From Variovorax sp. ZS18.2.2 (lineage in GTDB: Bacteria > Pseudomonadota > Gammaproteobacteria > Burkholderiales > Burkholderiaceae_C), in the NCBI RefSeq assembly GCF_024701975.1, contig NZ_JANLNM010000008.1, forward strand, positions 62,001 to 126,000: a stretch of 64,000 bases of DNA. The letters run 5' to 3'. Shown here piece by piece: positions 60,646 through 64,000 of this stretch (the first letter of the stretch is position 1; each line of letters begins with the position of its first letter). The translations under genes and the position numbers were made by a program. The notes below the pieces were generated by a model. That model was not told where the DNA came from. It saw only the letters and a list, made by a program, of their open reading frames with translations, and did not search any database.

Positions 60646-61212
60646 ATGACAGAAATCTACATCAGTACCGACGTCGAATCCGACGGCCCCATCCCCGGCC
60701 CGAACTCGATGCTCAGCTTCGGCTCGGCCGCCTACACGGCCGACAAGCAACTCATCTCCACCTTCAGCGCCAACCTCGAAACCCTGCCCGGCGCCGAAGC
60801 CGACCCCAAGACCGCCGCGTGGTGGCAAACCCAGCCCGAGGCCTGGGCCGCGTGCCGCACCGACCTGCAGGACCCGGCGCGCGCCATGAAGAACTACGTG
60901 ACCTGGCTCAAGGGCCTGCCCGCACGGCCGGTGTTCGTGGCCTACCCCGCAGGCTTCGACTTCCTGTTCGTCTACTGGTATCTGATGCGCTTTGCGGGCG
61001 AGAGCCCCTTCAGCCACTCGGCGCTCGACGTCAAGTCGTTCGCGATGGCGATGCTCAGGCTCGACTACCGCGACAGCACCAAGCGCGCGATGCCCAGGCG
61101 ATGGTTCGACAAGCTGCCGCACACGCACATCGCGCTGGACGATGCCATCGAGCAAGGCGCGCTCTTCTGCAACATGCTCGCGGAAAACCGCCGGGCCGCA
61201 GGCCAGCCATGA
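60646..61212 (+). CDS. DEDDh-type 3'-5' exonuclease-like protein
   Basis: A 188-residue protein of the ribonuclease-H-like fold. ISTDVESDGP gives the first D-x-E acids; FVAYPAGFDFLFVYWYL and HTHIALDDAIEQG supply later residues with the expected H-x4-D spacing. The sequence resembles the small DEDDh exoribonucleases similar to Rv2179c. It follows the phosphatase-like gene by four bases, extending the RNA-related group. Substrate not known. Confidence 0.82.
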   Translation: MTEIYISTDVESDGPIPGPNSMLSFGSAAYTADKQLISTFSANLETLPGAEADPKTAAWWQTQPEAWAACRTDLQDPARAMKNYVTWLKGLPARPVFVAYPAGFDFLFVYWYLMRFAGESPFSHSALDVKSFAMAMLRLDYRDSTKRAMPRRWFDKLPHTHIALDDAIEQGALFCNMLAENRRAAGQP

Positions 61213-62066
61213 CAGCACCGATCCGCCGCTGGTGGAAGCTCGCGCTGTGCGCCGTGCCGCTGCTCCTCGGCGGCTGCGTGCAGTCGATGTTCTATTACCC
61301 CGACCGCGTGCGCTACGAAACGCCCGATGCGCTCGGCCTGCGCTACGAGAGCGTGCAGTTCCAGAGTGCCGACGGCATGCGCCTCACCGGCTGGTTCATT
61401 CCCGCCGTGGGCCGGCAGAAGAACCCGAAGGAGGCCAAGGGCACCGTGGTTCATTTCCACGGCAATGCGCAGAACATGTCGACGCACTGGCGCTTCGTGG
61501 CGTGGCTGCCCAGGCAGGACTACAACGTGTTCGTGTTCGACTACCGCGGCTACGGCGAGTCCGAAGGCAAGCCGGAGCCCAAGGGCGTGTTCGAAGACTC
61601 GAGCGCCGCGCTCAGCTACGTGCGCTCGCGCGGCGATGTCGATGCGCAGCGCCTCTTCGTCTTCGGGCAGAGCCTCGGCGGCACCAACGCGATCGCAGTC
61701 GTCGGTTCGGGCAACCGGGCCGGCGTGAAGGCCGCAGCCATCGAATCGACGTTCTATTCGTACTCGTCGATCGCGAACGACAAGCTCTCGGGTGCGGGCC
61801 TGCTGGTGAGCGATGACTATGCGGCGTCAAAGTACGTGGCTGCCATCTCGCCGATTCCGCTGTTGCTGATCCACGGCACGGCCGACAACGTGATTCCGCA
61901 TGCGCATTCGCAGCGGCTCTTCGCCGATGCACGCGAGCCCAAGCGGCTGATCGAGGTGCCGGGCGCCGGCCACCTCGAGCCGATGTCTGCGCCGCGATTC
62001 GGCACCACCTACCAGCAGGCGCTGACGGACTTCTTCGACACCGCGATGCGTTCACCGACCCCATGA
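61209..62066 (+). CDS. alpha/beta-hydrolase lipoprotein
   Basis: A 285-residue hydrolase with a lipoprotein signal (LALCAVPLLLGGC). The serine nucleophile lies in FGQSLGGTNA, with VVHFHGNAQN as the oxyanion segment, Asp in HGTADNVIP, and His in GAGHLEP. Its start overlaps the exonuclease gene by ATGA and its end overlaps the cyclodeaminase-like gene in the same way, so these genes are one operon although functions look unrelated. Confidence 0.88.
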   Translation: MTAPIRRWWKLALCAVPLLLGGCVQSMFYYPDRVRYETPDALGLRYESVQFQSADGMRLTGWFIPAVGRQKNPKEAKGTVVHFHGNAQNMSTHWRFVAWLPRQDYNVFVFDYRGYGESEGKPEPKGVFEDSSAALSYVRSRGDVDAQRLFVFGQSLGGTNAIAVVGSGNRAGVKAAAIESTFYSYSSIANDKLSGAGLLVSDDYAASKYVAAISPIPLLLIHGTADNVIPHAHSQRLFADAREPKRLIEVPGAGHLEPMSAPRFGTTYQQALTDFFDTAMRSPTP

Positions 62067-62998
62067 AGCACTTCGACGAAGCCGCCACCCGCGCGCCATT
62101 GGGTTTCGAAAAGCTCGTGCCCGCATTGCGCGCAGCCTTCGCGGCCGAGGCGCAGGTGCCGCCGCGCCATGTGCACAGCATCGAAACCGCAGGTGCAGAC
62201 AAGGGCACCGTGCTCATCATGCCGGCGTGGAGCGACGCGGGATTTCTCGGCATCAAGACCATCAACATCTTTCCCGGCAACAGCGCGCGCGGCCTGCCCG
62301 GCCTGCATGCGACCTATGTGCTGTACGACGCGCGCACCGGTGTGCCGCTGGCGATGATGGACGGCAACGAGATCACCGCGCGGCGCACCGCTGCGGCTTC
62401 GGCGCTCGGCGCCTCGTTCCTCGCGCGAAGCGATGCGCGCCGGCTGCTGCTGCTCGGCATCGGCCGCATCGCCCGCATGCTGCCGGCCGCACATGCGAGC
62501 GTGCGGCCCATCGACGAAGTGACGGTGTGGAACCACCGGTCCGAAGGCGCCGAGGCCCTGGCCGCGCAACTGCGCGCCGAGGGCTGGAACGCGCAGGCCG
62601 CAGTCGATCTGGAAGCGGCCGTGCGCAGCGCCGACATCGTCAGCTGCGCCACGCTGGCCACCGCGCCGCTGGTGCGCGGCGAATGGCTCGCGCCGGGATC
62701 GCACCTCGACCTGATCGGCAGCTTCACGCCCGCGATGCGCGAGGCCGACGTGCAGTGCTTCGCAGGCGCGCGCACCTTCATCGACACGAACGAGGCCCTG
62801 CAGAAATCGGGCGACCTGCTCGATGCGATCGCCGCCGGCACCCTGCGCGCGCAAGAGGTGCAGGGCACGCTCGCCGACCTGTGCCGTGGCGAACGCGCGG
62901 GCCGCGCCGGCGATGCCGAACGCACGGTGTTCAAGGCCGTCGGCAGCGCGCTCGAAGACCTGACTGCTGCCACGCTGGTATGGCAGCACACGGCCTGA
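62063..62998 (+). CDS. ornithine cyclodeaminase/mu-crystallin family protein
   Basis: A 311-residue Rossmann-fold protein. The substrate-side Lys/Arg region (GTVLIMPAWSDAGFLGIKTINIFP), the MDGNEITARRTAAASALGASFLAR helix, and LLLLGIGRIARMLPAAHASV are family typical. Many members are delta1-pyrroline-2-carboxylate reductases or other imine reductases rather than cyclodeaminases; here the substrate is open. It is the last gene of the operon after rtcR. Confidence 0.9.
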   Translation: MKHFDEAATRAPLGFEKLVPALRAAFAAEAQVPPRHVHSIETAGADKGTVLIMPAWSDAGFLGIKTINIFPGNSARGLPGLHATYVLYDARTGVPLAMMDGNEITARRTAAASALGASFLARSDARRLLLLGIGRIARMLPAAHASVRPIDEVTVWNHRSEGAEALAAQLRAEGWNAQAAVDLEAAVRSADIVSCATLATAPLVRGEWLAPGSHLDLIGSFTPAMREADVQCFAGARTFIDTNEALQKSGDLLDAIAAGTLRAQEVQGTLADLCRGERAGRAGDAERTVFKAVGSALEDLTAATLVWQHTA

Positions 62999-63262
62999 CT
63001 GAAGACCTGACCGAGCCCTCGGTTCAGGGTAAGTCCCCATCGTTCGGCGGGGCCGGCAACCCATCTAGGGGTCATGCGCAAGAGAAACTCCATGGAACGA
63101 ACGCTCGCCGCCGGAAAGCCGGCCGATCCGTTCATGGCACGAAACTTGAAAGCAGCAACAGAACCCGGTGTTGGACGACAGGCGTATACGTCATACGGCT
63201 GATAGCGCCCGACGCCGAGTAGCACTAACCTGCTAATGCGATGAAATCAGAGAGGCAACCGC
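62999..63262. other. intergenic region with hairpins
   Basis: A 264-base gap. It contains the GCCGG-AAAG-CCGGC hairpin at 63110-63123 and several GGGG/CCCC pieces around 63035-63085 that could pair. No T run follows, so a terminator is not clear. No known riboswitch pattern was recognised. Confidence 0.4.
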
Positions 63263-63535
63263 ATGCTCACGATCCTTCAGAAAGCCAACATCCTCAGCAA
63301 GGTGGGGTTCGATGTACCGGCGCGTCCGGACGACGATCTTTCCACCAACGCCGTGACCGGATCGGCCGTCAAACCCGAAGGCATTTCCCAGAAGGCGCAC
63401 GACTGGGCCAAGGCCATCGAGACCTTGTACGTGGCCTACGTGGCGGCGCGTGCCGCCAAGAGCCTGCGCGACTCCGAGGAAGTGCGGCAGACGGCGATGC
63501 TGCAGAAGCTTTCTTCTTCGAAGGCTTACGCCTGA
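63263..63535 (+). CDS. small hypothetical protein
   Basis: A 90-residue soluble protein, helical in its second half (HDWAKAIETLYVAYVAARAAKSLRDSEEVRQTAMLQKL). GAGAGG precedes the ATG. No signal peptide or known domain is seen. It stands alone after a 264-base gap. Confidence 0.55.
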   Translation: MLTILQKANILSKVGFDVPARPDDDLSTNAVTGSAVKPEGISQKAHDWAKAIETLYVAYVAARAAKSLRDSEEVRQTAMLQKLSSSKAYA

Positions 63536-63875
63536 GGCACTGAGGCACCGCGCCCTTCGCACCTGCTCCACGAGCGATACAAGAAGGGCTGCGGTTGGCG
63601 ATCGCGAGCGGCATCGTCAGCCGCCCCCGCTCATCCGTATTTCGAGCAAGGCGCACCAGGTGCCGTAGCGTGAAGGACTGCTCGGCCGCAAATGGTCGCC
63701 CACTTAGAGCGGCAGATAAAACGTGGGAACATCGACCCGGTGCTCGACGCGGGTGCGCAGCTTACCGAAGGCCGGCGGCCATGCGCTGATTTCGAAACAC
63801 CAATCCAAACCTCGCCGCCATCTCGCTTGCTGCGATAGAACTCTTTTCAGGCGCGGTTGCGCGCCCCACAGAACC
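63536..63875. other. intergenic region without convincing genes
   Basis: A 340-base stretch in which both strands hold only short open frames with atypical composition. I see no RNA gene, and no clear promoter is visible. Confidence 0.5.
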
Positions 63876-64000
63876 ATGATCGATATCGTCAGTGCGACAA
63901 GATTGCCTGAAGCCGAGTTTTGGGCCAATTCCGCTCTCGGGCAATCGCTGCGTCGGCTCAGCTTCGATGGCCGCTTGAGGCCGCACGTGAGCTTCGAGAA
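63876..64000 (+). CDS. partial unknown protein, open at the window end
   Basis: The frame starting MIDIVSATRLPEAEFWANS remains open to the end of the window (41 codons). The beginning looks like a real N-terminus with an initial beta strand; the full length and the family cannot be judged. Confidence 0.45.
   Translation, partial: MIDIVSATRLPEAEFWANSALGQSLRRLSFDGRLRPHVSFE

Noticed and set aside
62999..63262. A riboswitch in the gap before the small hypothetical gene
   Set aside because: Hairpins are present, but I could not match any known aptamer consensus, and the downstream gene gives no metabolite clue.

Overview
The window is high-GC, densely coded DNA from a beta-proteobacterium, most likely order Burkholderiales, family Comamonadaceae (Variovorax-like). 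Pointers are the aa3 oxidase cluster with its DUF2970, DUF2909 and DUF2244 companions, two Bug-type solute-binding proteins, a CIRCE element in front of rpoH, and an accessory aromatic-degradation gene set. The lineage is inferred from gene content and order, because no rRNA is present.

Layout. 0-5 kb: a two-component pair, a DUF962 protein, and a small accessory patch with a DUF2513 gene between IS21-type ends. 5-17 kb: rpoH with a perfect CIRCE site, then on the minus strand the full cytochrome c oxidase structural and assembly cluster (coxB, coxA, small assembly protein, ctaG, DUF2970, coxC, SURF1, ctaA, ctaB, SCO). 17-24 kb: housekeeping genes (BioC-like methyltransferase, ComF, TrmL, MaoC hydratase, ParA, KefF/KefC). 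24-31 kb: an acyl-CoA catabolic operon (crotonase, feruloyl-CoA synthase-like ligase, SDR, Bug protein, acyl-CoA dehydrogenase, MarR) opposite an amidohydrolase. 31-36 kb: TetR facing two VOC proteins, an SRPBCC protein and a DHA2 exporter. 36-50 kb: genes for gamma-resorcylate/hydroxyquinol breakdown split into two blocks (ring-cleavage dioxygenase at 36.4 kb; maleylacetate reductase, flavin monooxygenase, gamma-resorcylate decarboxylase, Bug protein and divergent MarR at 45-50 kb). Between them lie a 978-residue repeat protein, a LysR-DoxX pair, and a Crp/Fnr regulator divergent from a redox-type adenylate cyclase.

50-63 kb holds the most unusual locus: an RNA-repair system. A sigma-54 activator gene (rtcR) diverges from a minus-strand operon that begins at a consensus -24/-12 promoter and runs TROVE/Ro60-like gene, five tandem structured RNA elements (four with tRNA T-arms, one of them a circularly permuted tRNA with its acceptor stem closed by a GCAA loop, and one ending in CCA), an unrecognised gene, rtcB, two more unrecognised genes, a nucleotidyltransferase and rtcA. 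Downstream of rtcR follow a 2'-5' RNA ligase-like gene, an LMW phosphatase-like gene and a DEDDh exoribonuclease-like gene. The logic is that damaged RNA activates RtcR, RtcR with sigma-54 turns on ligase, cyclase, Ro-like protein and Y RNAs, and the proteins sort and reseal RNA. The expansion of the RNA array is the strongest candidate here for something undescribed.
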